A stretch of 36,752 nucleotides of DNA from Syntrophobacteraceae bacterium (GCA_018053185.1 JAGPLX010000025.1:1-36752); one strand, 5' to 3'; shown: positions 9,516 through 17,672, numbered from the stretch's first letter. The notes: generated by a model from the letters alone, not told the origin. Made by a program: numbers and translations.

Positions 9516-10571
9516 ATGGCAGGAAATTCGTTCGGTCGCCTATTTCGCATCACCACCTGGGGAGAGTCCCACGGCCCGGCGCTGGGCGTGGTCATTGACG
9601 GGTGTCCTCCCGGGGTCCCTCTGACCCCCCAGGACATCCAGAAGGACCTGGAACGTCGCAGGCCCGGAAGGGACCTCACCACCCCCAGGCAGGAGCCGGA
9701 CCAGGTGGAGATCCTTTCAGGGACCTTCGAGGAAGTCACCACGGGGACTCCCATCAGCCTGATCATCCGCAACCGCGATGTCCGGAGCCGGGATTATGAA
9801 TCCCTGGCCACGGTCTACCGTCCGGGACACGCGGACCGTACCTACGACCAGAAATACGGAATCCGTGACTGGAGGGGCGGGGGTCGAAGCTCGGGCAGGG
9901 AGACAGTGGGCCGCGTGGCTGCCGGGGCGGTGGCCCGCAAGTTTCTCCGCCAGCACGAAATCCAGGTGCGAGCTTATACCGTGGCCCTGGGGGGCATTCG
10001 CTGCCGTTCCTTCCATTGGGAAGCCATCGATCAAAACTCGTTGTTCTGTCCGGACATGGAAGCGGCGGAAGCCATGGAAAAACGGCTGGTCGAAGTCCGG
10101 GCGGCGGGGGACTCCGTGGGAGGGATTGTCGAGGTCTGCGCCCAGGGCTGTCCCCCGGGGTTGGGAGAACCCGTGTTCGACAAGCTGGACGCCCGCCTGG
10201 CCTCGGCTCTCATGTCCATCGGCGCGGTCAAGGGGGTGGAAATCGGGGAGGGATTCGCCGCCGCAGGAATGCTTGGAAGCGAGCACAACGATCCCTTGAC
10301 CCCCGACGGCTACCGCTCCAACCATGCCGGGGGCGTACTGGGGGGGCTTTCGACAGGGGCCGACATCATTCTTCGAGCCGCCGTTAAACCCATTCCCTCC
10401 ATTTCCAAGGTTCAGAACACCGTCACCGCCGACGGCAAACCCACCACAATCCAGATCCAGGGACGCCATGACGTGTCCGCCATCCCTCGAATCGTTCCCG
10501 TATGCGAGGCGATGGTGCTCCTGGTGCTGGCCGATTTTCTCCTTCACCCCTTTCCCGAGAAAATCGGCTGA
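9516..10571 (+). CDS. aroC: Chorismate synthase
   Basis: A 351-residue FMN-dependent enzyme converting 5-enolpyruvylshikimate 3-phosphate to chorismate, the last common step to aromatic amino acids. Signatures seen are GNSFGRLFRITTWGESHG at the start, RPGHAD, GRSSGRETVGRVAAG, EHND and SNHAGGVLGGLSTG. The length is normal. GGAG precedes the ATG. It is transcribed away from clpS and meets a convergent small gene nine bases after its stop. No other shikimate-pathway gene is in the window. Confidence 0.97.
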   Translation: MAGNSFGRLFRITTWGESHGPALGVVIDGCPPGVPLTPQDIQKDLERRRPGRDLTTPRQEPDQVEILSGTFEEVTTGTPISLIIRNRDVRSRDYESLATVYRPGHADRTYDQKYGIRDWRGGGRSSGRETVGRVAAGAVARKFLRQHEIQVRAYTVALGGIRCRSFHWEAIDQNSLFCPDMEAAEAMEKRLVEVRAAGDSVGGIVEVCAQGCPPGLGEPVFDKLDARLASALMSIGAVKGVEIGEGFAAAGMLGSEHNDPLTPDGYRSNHAGGVLGGLSTGADIILRAAVKPIPSISKVQNTVTADGKPTTIQIQGRHDVSAIPRIVPVCEAMVLLVLADFLLHPFPEKIG

Positions 10572-10580
10572 CTCGGCACC

Positions 10581-10913
10581 TCAAATCCGGATTCCCAGCC
10601 CTTCGAGCATTTCGTCAGCAAAGCGCACGATGTAATCCCGCTGTTCACGGGTGGCGTAGCCGATACAACCGCATCGAAGGACCCGGCGACTCCGGATCAG
10701 GAGCTCGAAGGAGACCTGGTTTCGTTCCAGGTTCACTGCAAAGTAGTACCCCTGACATTGAACATGCCCGGCTTGGGTCGGGGAATGGAGTTCCTCGGGC
10801 AGATCCACTTGATAGATCCCCTCGAGGGCCCCCTTCTCCACATTTTCATCGAGATAATCGCGAATTTTGAAATAGTCGGATTCTCTCAGTTGATCGTAGA
10901 CAACCTGCTTCAT
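10581..10913 (-). CDS. Conserved hypothetical protein, 110 residues
   Basis: A small soluble protein of unknown function, resembling conserved hypothetical proteins of deltaproteobacteria. The sequence MKQVVYDQLRESDYFKIRDY is followed by a segment with EGIYQVDLPEEL, a beta-rich middle (YYFAVNLERNQVSFELLIRS), a Cys pair RCGCIGY and a helical end YIVRFADEMLEGLGIRI. The start at 10913 is backed by GGGAGG; a longer frame from 11039 has no such support. It is convergent with aroC and nine bases from it. No function is proposed. Confidence 0.7.
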   Translation of the reverse strand: MKQVVYDQLRESDYFKIRDYLDENVEKGALEGIYQVDLPEELHSPTQAGHVQCQGYYFAVNLERNQVSFELLIRSRRVLRCGCIGYATREQRDYIVRFADEMLEGLGIRI

Positions 10914-10984
10914 GTGCCTCCCGTCCTTTCTTGTTTTGTCGGCTACCATCGCAGATTTTTGCTGTCCCCTCCACCAATTTCCAC

Positions 10985-11281
10985 TATAAAAGGCGTGGAT
11001 ATGCGCCGTGTGATTGGATATATGGTACCAGGGGCACACGGACCCATATCCTGCAACCGGTCCCGTTGCTGCCGGGACCGGCTCGATTTACAGCATCCGA
11101 AACCGGGAAGCCGGGGGTTGTCCCCGGGACGCTCGTTCCCCCTTTTCCTGGTGGACGGCGAGGAGATCCCCGCCGCTTCGGTGGCGGAAATCGCGCAGGA
11201 CCGACACCCGCGGAATCGTTCCTCGACGGACGGGGCCCCGGGAATCAGCGGTCCGCGGATTCAATCCCCATTCTTCTGACC
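10985..11281 (+). other. Hairpin-rich leader or possible structured RNA
   Basis: This roughly 300-base gap follows a TATAAA box (10985-10990) and holds several stable stems in a row on the + strand. They are CCGTGTG/CACACGG (11006-11012 and 11035-11041), CCGGTCCCG/CGGGACCGG (11057-11065 and 11073-11081), CCGGGG/CCCCGG (11111-11116 and 11122-11127), and a seven-pair stem closed by a TTCG tetraloop (11170-11187). It ends directly before the isomerase-like gene. The hallmarks of RNase P RNA, tmRNA, SRP RNA and 6S RNA were looked for and not found. The frame of the next gene stays open upstream here, but the translation has no domain character. It may be a regulatory leader, an RNA gene or simply GC-rich DNA. 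Confidence 0.35.
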
Positions 11282-12148
11282 ATGGCGGCGTACGTAACTC
11301 CGGGAGAGAAGCGATCACCCGTGTTCCTGATACCGGAAGAAAACCTTGCGCGCCTCTTGCGATCCGTGCATGTGAACCTACCCTGGAGGCAACTGCCAAA
11401 ATATGTGGATATCATTTTAGACCTTCGGCTGAACCTGGAAATAGGGATCGAGGCAACGGTTCTGGATGAGATTTCCCGTCCCGAAATTGTTTCACTTGCG
11501 GGCAGGTTGCAGGAGAAAGAGTGCCGGACTACCCTCCACGGGCCCTTTTGGGACTTGTGCCCAGGAAGCGTTGACCCCCTCATTCGCCGTGTGTCCCGGC
11601 AACGCCTCGATCAGCTGTTCGATGTTCTGGAGCCCTTCAATCCCGTCCAGGTGGTCTGTCATACGGGATTCGACCCAAGGCATCACGGGGGGCATCGTTC
11701 CTCGTGGCTGGACAGGAGCCTGGCACTCTGGGAAGCCCTTGTGGCGCGCGCGGAAAAGCAAAAGGTCCCCCTGCTCCTCGAAAACGTGTGGGAACTGGGA
11801 CCGGATTTCCACAGGGAATTGTTTGACCGCATCCCGTCTCCCTTCTTCGGGTTTTGCCTCGACGTGGGGCATCAGCACAGCTTTTCGAGGGCCCCTTTGA
11901 AGGCGTGGTTGGAAAAGCTACAATCGGTTCTACGGGAGATTCATCTCCACGACAACGACGGCACGTCGGATTCCCATTTACCCATTGGAGAGGGGACCAT
12001 TGATTTCGTCGAACTGTTTCGCTATCTCGGCTCCAACGGGATGAAACCCTTGTTGACCCTGGAGCCGCACCGGGAAGAGCACCTGGTGAAAAGCCTTCGG
12101 GGGTTGCACCGGATATTGGGTGTCGCAGGATGGGACTTTTCTTTATAG
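11282..12148 (+). CDS. Sugar phosphate isomerase/epimerase-like TIM-barrel protein
   Basis: About 288 residues of the xylose-isomerase-like / AP-endonuclease-2 TIM-barrel family. Typical barrel segments with metal-binding residues are seen: LHGPF, VCHTGF, LLLENVWE (Glu), GFCLDVGHQH (Asp and His), EIHLHDNDG, then GEGTIDF and LTLEPH. The barrel proper starts near SVHVNLPW, about 30 residues in. The true start is uncertain: ATG 11282 lacks a clear Shine-Dalgarno, and GTG codons at about 11321 and 11367 are alternatives. The substrate is unknown. Thirteen bases separate it from the next gene, so they are likely co-transcribed. Confidence 0.8.
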   Translation: MAAYVTPGEKRSPVFLIPEENLARLLRSVHVNLPWRQLPKYVDIILDLRLNLEIGIEATVLDEISRPEIVSLAGRLQEKECRTTLHGPFWDLCPGSVDPLIRRVSRQRLDQLFDVLEPFNPVQVVCHTGFDPRHHGGHRSSWLDRSLALWEALVARAEKQKVPLLLENVWELGPDFHRELFDRIPSPFFGFCLDVGHQHSFSRAPLKAWLEKLQSVLREIHLHDNDGTSDSHLPIGEGTIDFVELFRYLGSNGMKPLLTLEPHREEHLVKSLRGLHRILGVAGWDFSL

Positions 12149-12161
12149 GAGGAGGCAGGTT

Positions 12162-12458
12162 ATGGCCATTGTAGAAGTGAGCGTAGTTCCCCTGGGAATA
12201 GCCGACACCGGTCTCAGCCGTTTTGTGGCGGGAGCCCTGAAGGTGTTGCAGGACAGTGGACTTTCTTACGAACTCACCGCCATGGGAACCATTATCTCCG
12301 GCGACCTGGACGAGATCTGGAAAGTCGTTCGCCGAATGCATGAAAGCTGCTTTTCCCACGGCGTGCCCCGTGTACTCACCCACGTGAAAATCGATGATCG
12401 TCGCGACCGCTCCAGCAGCCCGGAACGCAAGGTGCGATCCGTTATGGACAAGCTGTAG
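12162..12458 (+). CDS. MTH1187-family thiamine-binding protein
   Basis: A 98-residue protein of the MTH1187/YkoF-like family (formerly UPF0045/DUF77), a small ferredoxin-like fold that binds thiamine or related pyrimidines. Visible are the opening strand IVEVSVVPLG, the helix around LSRFVAGALKVLQDSGL, TAMGTIISGDLDEIWKVV and a final VLTHVKIDDR strand. A strong GGAGGAGG supports the start at 12162 over an in-frame upstream ATG at 12120. Whether it works in thiamine salvage or as a sensor is unknown. It lies between an isomerase-like gene and khpA. Confidence 0.88.
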   Translation: MAIVEVSVVPLGIADTGLSRFVAGALKVLQDSGLSYELTAMGTIISGDLDEIWKVVRRMHESCFSHGVPRVLTHVKIDDRRDRSSSPERKVRSVMDKL

Positions 12459-12516
12459 GGACCGTGGAGATCCTGGTCGAGCAACCGTCTCAAGGAAGGA
12501 AGAGGATAGAGGTAAA

Positions 12517-12747
12517 ATGAAGGAACTGGTTGAATTCCTTGTTAAATCTTTAGTAGATCACCCGGAGGAAGTCTCTTTGAACCAGCAGGAAGCCGACGAC
12601 ACACTCTTGATGGAGCTGAAAATAGCTCCGGACGACCTGGGAAAAATCATCGGCAAGAACGGAAACACCATCAACGCCATCCGCACGGTCTTACAGGCGG
12701 CCGCATCCAGCCATAAGAAGCGTGCCAGGCTGGAAGTCATCGCTTGA
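12517..12747 (+). CDS. khpA: KH-domain RNA-binding protein KhpA
   Basis: A 76-residue single type-II KH domain of the KhpA/YlqC family. The opening MKELVEFLVKSLVDHPEEV is typical, and the RNA-contact loop GKNG is at 46-49 within KIIGKNGNTINAIR. Such proteins bind RNA and in several bacteria influence cell-envelope growth. A purine-rich GGATAGAGG precedes the start. In many genomes khpA sits between rpsP and rimM; here it is placed ahead of a Lon-like protease gene. Confidence 0.9.
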   Translation: MKELVEFLVKSLVDHPEEVSLNQQEADDTLLMELKIAPDDLGKIIGKNGNTINAIRTVLQAAASSHKKRARLEVIA

Positions 12748-12804
12748 GCACCCCACGCCGGCACAGAATAAAAATCCATCGTTTATTGAATGGAGGAGAT
12801 CCCG

Positions 12805-15273
12805 ATGTCGAAAGTATTTGCTGAATTATCAGCCAAAGATCTGAGAGCCACGATCGATCTTGATTCCCTTCCCTTTGAAGACACCTCCTCGCTCGAGGCC
12901 TTGGAAGAGCGGGTGGTCGGCCAGGAGCGGGCCATTGACGCCATCAAATTCGGCATGGGAATGAAAGAATCCGGATACAATATTTTCATTGCCGGTCCGC
13001 CCAAGGCGGGTCTCACCTATATCGCCAAGACATATCTCGAGGAACAGGCCGGGGAGGAACCTACCCCGCCCGACTGGTGTTACGTGTACAATTTCAAGGA
13101 AACGGATAAACCCAAGAGCCTCAAGCTGACCGCAGGCCGGGGCAAAGTCCTCAAGAAAGACATGCAGGAGTTCATCAACACCCTGCAGGCCAAGATTCCG
13201 GAAGTTTTCGACAGCGACGACTACCGGACTAAGGAAAGTGAAGTTCACCAGTCCTTTGAACGACTGCGGCGCGAAATCATCGACGAACTGTCCGCTCAAG
13301 CCAAGGCGGAGGGCTTCATCCTGCAGTTCTCCCAGGTGGGAATGGTCATTATTCCCGCCAACAAGGAAGGCGAGCCCATGACCCAGGAGGACCTGCGCCA
13401 GCTGGACGAGGAAGAGCGCAAGCTCCTGAGGCAGAAAAGCGATGAGCTGCACGAAAAGATGAAGGAGGCCATCAAGAAGATCCGAGAGGCCGAAGAGGAA
13501 TTCAAGCAAAAGCACTCGAAGCTCGACGGAGAGATCGCCCTTTTTGTCGTAGGGCAGCTGATGGACAGCTACGAGGAAAAGTACCGGGACGAACCCCAGG
13601 TCCTCGAGTACTTCAAAATGGTGCAGGAGGACATCCTGGAAAACATCGAAGACTTCAAGAAGAAGCCCGAGGCCCAGCAGCAACCCCAAGCGGGCACCCC
13701 CTTCCCCGTTCCTTCGCGGGAAGCCTCCTTGCGGAAATACGAAGTCAATGTACTCATCGACCACTCCGAGACCAAAGGGGCGCCGGTGGTGATCGAGTCA
13801 AACCCGGCCTATCCCAACATTTTCGGTTCCATCGAGAGGCAGGCGTGGTTCGGAGCATTGTTCACCGATCACACCATGATCAAGGCCGGAGCGCTCCACA
13901 AGGCCAACGGCGGCTACCTCATCATGAAGGCCCTGGACCTGTTGCGGTGGTACATCACCTACGAAGCACTCAAAAGGGCGCTGCGGGACCAGGAAATCAA
14001 GATCGAGGACCTGGGAGAGCTCTACGGGCTCTTCAGCACCCGGACCATTCGCCCGGAGCCCATCCCGCTCCAGTGTAAAATCGTCCTGGCAGGCGATCCG
14101 TACATCTACCAGCTGCTCTACATGTATGATGAACGCTTCCAGAAGTATTTCAAAGTCAAAGCCCACCTGGACGACCAGATGGACCGCAAGGACGAGAAGG
14201 TCCTCGAATGCGCGCGGATGATGAGCCACTACTGCAAGGAACATCACCTGCGTCACCTGGATCGGTCGGGGGTATCCCGGGTAATGGAATACAGTATGGA
14301 ACTGACCGAGGATCGGAAGAAGCTGAGCCTAACCATGGGCAACATTTCCGATCTGCTCAAAGAAGCCAATTATTTCGCCGGTTTGGACCAATCGGAGTTC
14401 ATCCGGAGAAAACACGTGCAAGAAGCCATCGACAAGCGCACTTACCGGTCCAATCTCGTCGAAGAGAGGATCAAGGAATTGACCCTGAGGGACATCTTCT
14501 GGGTGGAAACGGACGGTTACAAGATCGGGCAGGTAAATGGGCTTTCGGTGCTGATAACGGGAGATCATGTCTTCGGCAAACCCAACCGCATCACGGCCAA
14601 CGTCTCCGTCGGGAGGGAGGGAATGGTTTCCATCGACCGGGAAGCCAAGATGAGCGGCAACATCCATACCAAGGGGCTTCTCACCCTGTCCGGCTTCCTC
14701 AAGGAGCGTTTTGCCCACAACAAGCCCATCTCCCTCACCGCCACCCTGTCCTTCGAGCAGAGCTACGGCCTGGTGGACGGGGACAGCGCATCAAGCACCG
14801 AGCTGTATGTCCTGCTCAGCGCTTTGGCCCAGGTTCCCATCTTCCAGGGGATTGCCGTCACCGGTTCGGTCAGTCAAAAGGGGGAGATTCAACCCATAGG
14901 GGGTGCAACCCACAAGATCGAAGGCTTCTTCGATATTTGCAAGCACAAAGGGCTCACGGGGAATCAGGGGGTCATCATTCCCTCCAAAAACGTGGACAAT
15001 CTCATGCTCAAGCAGGAGGTGGTGGACGCGGTCGAGGCGGGGAAATTCCATATCTGGCCCGTGACCACCATTGAAGAGGGCATCGAGATCCTCACGGGCA
15101 TGGAAGCCGGAAAGCTCCAGGAAGACGGTTCCTATCCCGAGGGGACCCTTTTCCGCAAGGTGGACGACCGTTTGAGGAAGATCGCGGAAATCGTGAAGGA
15201 ATACGGCAAGGAAGACGAAAACGGCAAGAAGAGGCAAGAAGAACCCGGCGGCTGCCCTCACTGCAATGTTTAG
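12805..15273 (+). CDS. Lon-family protease with altered Walker A
   Basis: An 822-residue member of the Lon-related proteases with a divergent AAA region and a C-terminal Lon peptidase domain. The peptidase dyad is intact: Ser661 in DGDSASS and Lys704 in GGATHKIEG, 43 residues apart as in E. coli Lon. A charged coiled-coil region lies about 180-300. The N-terminal P-loop reads GPPKAGLT (64-71), with Leu where the catalytic Lys of GxxxxGK[ST] should be, so ATP use is doubtful. The C-terminus ends in CPHC. The start at 12805 was chosen because GGAGGAG precedes it; ATG 12790 in frame has none. Substrates are unknown. It differs from housekeeping Lon, which has an N-terminal LAN domain and a standard Walker A. 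Confidence 0.88.
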   Translation: MSKVFAELSAKDLRATIDLDSLPFEDTSSLEALEERVVGQERAIDAIKFGMGMKESGYNIFIAGPPKAGLTYIAKTYLEEQAGEEPTPPDWCYVYNFKETDKPKSLKLTAGRGKVLKKDMQEFINTLQAKIPEVFDSDDYRTKESEVHQSFERLRREIIDELSAQAKAEGFILQFSQVGMVIIPANKEGEPMTQEDLRQLDEEERKLLRQKSDELHEKMKEAIKKIREAEEEFKQKHSKLDGEIALFVVGQLMDSYEEKYRDEPQVLEYFKMVQEDILENIEDFKKKPEAQQQPQAGTPFPVPSREASLRKYEVNVLIDHSETKGAPVVIESNPAYPNIFGSIERQAWFGALFTDHTMIKAGALHKANGGYLIMKALDLLRWYITYEALKRALRDQEIKIEDLGELYGLFSTRTIRPEPIPLQCKIVLAGDPYIYQLLYMYDERFQKYFKVKAHLDDQMDRKDEKVLECARMMSHYCKEHHLRHLDRSGVSRVMEYSMELTEDRKKLSLTMGNISDLLKEANYFAGLDQSEFIRRKHVQEAIDKRTYRSNLVEERIKELTLRDIFWVETDGYKIGQVNGLSVLITGDHVFGKPNRITANVSVGREGMVSIDREAKMSGNIHTKGLLTLSGFLKERFAHNKPISLTATLSFEQSYGLVDGDSASSTELYVLLSALAQVPIFQGIAVTGSVSQKGEIQPIGGATHKIEGFFDICKHKGLTGNQGVIIPSKNVDNLMLKQEVVDAVEAGKFHIWPVTTIEEGIEILTGMEAGKLQEDGSYPEGTLFRKVDDRLRKIAEIVKEYGKEDENGKKRQEEPGGCPHCNV

Positions 15274-15341
15274 GTTTTGGGGGCGGGGGCTCCGGCCCCG
15301 AATGAGTCGATCGTCCCGCCTATCCCTCGTGGGAGTATTCT

Positions 15342-15812
15342 TCAAGGTGCAGGAGGCCTGGATCGCTGCCGTCGCCCCCTTTTCTTTTGGAGACAGTTGC
15401 TGCAGATCCCGTCCAGGCGCACTTCCACCTTTTCGATGAGCGCCGGGAAGGTCCTCTGGAAAGATTGAACATCGAGGGGCAGCGCCTCCGGTCTCAGGCA
15501 TTCCATGCTCCGGCATCGAGTGCAGTAGAAATGCGGGTGTTTGGGATGATTCGTGTTGGGAGCCAATCCGTAACGAAAGGCCCGATCACCCGCGCTGATA
15601 CGCTCCACCAGTCCCCTTTCCACCAACAGGTCCAGGACGCGGTACAGAGTCACCCGATTCATGGAGCAGGATCGTTTCACCGTCTCGAAGATCTCCGGGG
15701 GGCTTAAAGGATAGGGGCTGTTTCCCACGATCTCCAGGACCCTGAGGCGATGCGGTGTAACGGGCAGATCCGAGTTCTCCAGGATGGCCGAATAATCACA
15801 CTGAAGACACAT
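15342..15812 (-). CDS. Fur-family regulator, probably Zur
   Basis: A 156-residue metal-dependent repressor of the Fur family. The winged-helix DNA-binding part includes TPHRLRVLEIVG and VTLYRVLDLLVERGLV. The dimerisation part has the metal-site stretch HPHFYCTRC (92-100) and two CxxC pairs, Cys97/Cys100 and Cys137/Cys140, that hold structural zinc. The N-terminal MCLQC adds a further pair. GGAGG precedes the start. The gene follows znuA by 13 bases on the same strand, which argues for a zinc sensor (Zur). Its likely target is the palindrome upstream of znuA. Fur or PerR roles are less likely from context only. Confidence 0.85.
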   Translation of the reverse strand: MCLQCDYSAILENSDLPVTPHRLRVLEIVGNSPYPLSPPEIFETVKRSCSMNRVTLYRVLDLLVERGLVERISAGDRAFRYGLAPNTNHPKHPHFYCTRCRSMECLRPEALPLDVQSFQRTFPALIEKVEVRLDGICSNCLQKKRGRRQRSRPPAP

Positions 15813-15825
15813 CCGATCCCTCCTT

Positions 15826-16731
15826 CTACCGGCAGTTTGCCTCGAGCTTCTTTCCCATCTCCCTGAGGTTCCTGTCCCAGTCTTCGGTCAGGGGATCCGC
15901 CACCTCCACGCGACCCCCGACGGCTTCCTCGACGACCCTGGCACTGGACGCGGAAAACTGGGGCTGAACAAAGATACATCGAATGTTGTGTTCCCTGGCA
16001 TGGCGGATGAGCTCCTGAAGTTCCGCCGCCTTGGGCTCCTTCCCCTCGACTTCCACCGGCAGTTGCGTGAGTCCGTAGGCATGGGCAAAGTATCCCCAGG
16101 ACGGATGGAACACCATGAATTCACGGGTTCCGTTCTGTCGGGAAAAGATTTCCATGAGGTGGAGATCCAGCCGGACAATTTCCTCCATCCAGCGGGAGTA
16201 GTTGGATTCGTAGTCCGTGCGATGTTCCGGGTCGACCTGGACGAGGGCCTTCAGGATATTGCGGGCCTGGATCATCACCAGGTGGGGTGCAAGCCACACA
16301 TGGGGGTCGAGATTTTCGGAGTGGAATCCACTCTTCCCGGAGCTCCGATGAGCCGCGCCTCCTCCATGAATGTGGGAGGCCAGGGGAATCTTTTGAATTC
16401 CTTCGTCGGTGTTCACGATGAGCATGGAGGGGTTTGCTGCGGCGAACTTCCCGAGCCAGACCCGCTCGAAGGGATCCCCCACGGCGAAATAGATCCTCGA
16501 GGATGACAACTGAATCATCTGCTGAGGCTTCGGCTCATAGTTGTGAGGATTGGCACCCGGTTCCACCATGACCGAGACCGTCACCCATCGGCCTCCGATC
16601 TTTTCCACGAAGTATTTCTGCGGCGGGATACTCACCGCCACCGGCATTGCGGTGCCCGCACTCGATGGACTTGCCGCGGCAATCCCGCAGACGATCCACA
16701 GAATTCGAAGGAACCTGGCGGCCCAATTCAT
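15826..16731 (-). CDS. znuA: Zinc ABC transporter substrate-binding protein ZnuA
   Basis: A 301-residue periplasmic zinc-binding protein of the cluster A-I family. It has a signal peptide (about 1-26). The metal ligands fall where expected: His63 (NPHNYEP), His144 (DPHVWLAP), His209 (FHPSWGYFAHAYGL) and Asp279 (VADPL). The loop before the second histidine is His-rich but short (about 120-137). The start is backed by AAGGAGGG. It is followed by the Fur-type gene, so zinc-regulated expression is likely. The permease and ATPase genes (znuB, znuC) are absent from the window, so they must be elsewhere or the transporter is split. A manganese specificity cannot be fully excluded. Confidence 0.9.
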   Translation of the reverse strand: MNWAARFLRILWIVCGIAAASPSSAGTAMPVAVSIPPQKYFVEKIGGRWVTVSVMVEPGANPHNYEPKPQQMIQLSSSRIYFAVGDPFERVWLGKFAAANPSMLIVNTDEGIQKIPLASHIHGGGAAHRSSGKSGFHSENLDPHVWLAPHLVMIQARNILKALVQVDPEHRTDYESNYSRWMEEIVRLDLHLMEIFSRQNGTREFMVFHPSWGYFAHAYGLTQLPVEVEGKEPKAAELQELIRHAREHNIRCIFVQPQFSASSARVVEEAVGGRVEVADPLTEDWDRNLREMGKKLEANCR

Positions 16732-16789
16732 GAGAACACCCTCCTTGTTCCGACCGGGACGACCCGACTCATTTCAAACAATTTGCATG

Positions 16790-16806
16790 TGACCGATCAT
16801 AGGTCA
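16790..16806. promoter_or_regulatory. Candidate Zur operator palindrome
   Basis: TGACC (16790-16794) and GGTCA (16802-16806) form an inverted repeat around seven bases, just downstream of the predicted znuA start of transcription. A second, non-concentric pair TTGCA/TGCAA (16783-16787 and 16817-16821) flanks it. The position suits a repressor of znuA-zur. The sequence does not match the classical Fur box closely. Inferred by position. Confidence 0.3.
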
Positions 16807-16820
16807 TCATAGGATGTGCA

Positions 16821-16849
16821 ATCATAATAAAAGACGCCACCATCCGCAA
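16821..16849 (-). promoter_or_regulatory. Promoter for znuA-zur
   Basis: On the - strand TTGCGG (16849-16844) and TATGAT (16826-16821) are 17 bases apart, about 90 bases upstream of the znuA start codon. The -10 matches at five of six positions and the -35 at three. The palindrome at 16790-16806 would lie just downstream of the start point. Confidence 0.4.
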
Positions 16850-17591
16850 CATAGTTGCATCAGGAAGCAAGGGTGGGGAGCTTTTTCTTCGGTCTGGTTC
16901 CGGCAGGTCGATCGATGTCCCCGCTCCCGATGATTCTCGTGTCTTCATAGGAAGAGAGCCTTCTTCGGTCCCACTCCAATTTGGCGTGTTCCATGGCACC
17001 GAAACACATGCCCGGGCCCCGACGGCTCTTCCCGATTCTTCGGATGATGAGATTCGTGAGTTTGTGGATGCAGTAATTGGGCTCACCCCCATGTTGGATC
17101 TCCCCGAAGCAGGCTTCTCGATCAAGCCGCCAAAGACCTTTCTTCACTCCATCGGGATGGAGGGCATGAATTTGGGCCTTTCTTTCCGAAGTCATGAAAA
17201 CCCGCACTGGTCTCGATTTCAGAGGGTACCGATTCTCGAAATGAAAGATGTGTTGACATGAATAACTGGATGAACCGGCATCGAACCGAACAGGGTCCTC
17301 CATCATCCTCGAAAGGGATCCTGGTCCGGGCATCTTCCAGGACCATCGTCCAAGCACGGTCGGCTGTCGACGAGCCTGCACAGGGCGAAGTCCCCGATCA
17401 TCTCGACTTTCAGACCGGGAATTTTCCCACCCGACATGGGTAATAGCCACACCAGGACAATGAGGGGAAAATACGGTATTCCAGGGTGGTCCAGGGATGC
17501 CTCCAGTCAATCTCCATCTTTTGTTCTCCTAGTGATTCGGCGAGTAGCCCGGCCCTTTGGGGGGCGGACTCGAGAACGGTGTTTTGAGCGG
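16850..17591. other. Gene-poor spacer between znuA and the mod operon
   Basis: About 740 bases between divergent transcription units. A 216-residue frame on the - strand (16860-17510) and shorter ones on the + strand are open but lack a ribosome-binding site and any recognised domain, with unusual composition. It may be a decayed gene. No repeat, RNA gene or riboswitch was recognised. Confidence 0.45.
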
Positions 17592-17638
17592 TTGCACAAT
17601 AGGTTTTAAACATGTAAAGTGACGTCTAAAATTTACAT
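17592..17638 (+). promoter_or_regulatory. mod operon promoter with palindromic operator
   Basis: TTGCAC (17592-17597) and TAAAGT (17615-17620), 17 bases apart, form a weak sigma70-type promoter. Overlapping its -10 is the inverted repeat ATGTAAA (17612-17618) and TTTACAT (17632-17638) with a 13-base spacer. The repeat ends 34 bases before the modB start. The layout fits repression by a molybdate- or tungstate-sensing regulator of the ModE/TunR kind, but the half-sites differ from the E. coli ModE box. No such regulator gene is in the window. Confidence 0.4.
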
Positions 17639-17672
17639 TCACGTCCAGGACGGAAAAGGAACGACCCTATCC

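Noticed and set aside
15284-15300. GC-rich hairpin CGGGG/CCCCG between the Lon-like gene and zur
   Set aside because: No T-run on either strand, so it does not qualify as an intrinsic terminator.
16860-17510. 216-codon frame on the - strand
   Set aside because: No ribosome-binding site, odd amino-acid composition and no domain; kept only as a possible decayed gene in the spacer entry.
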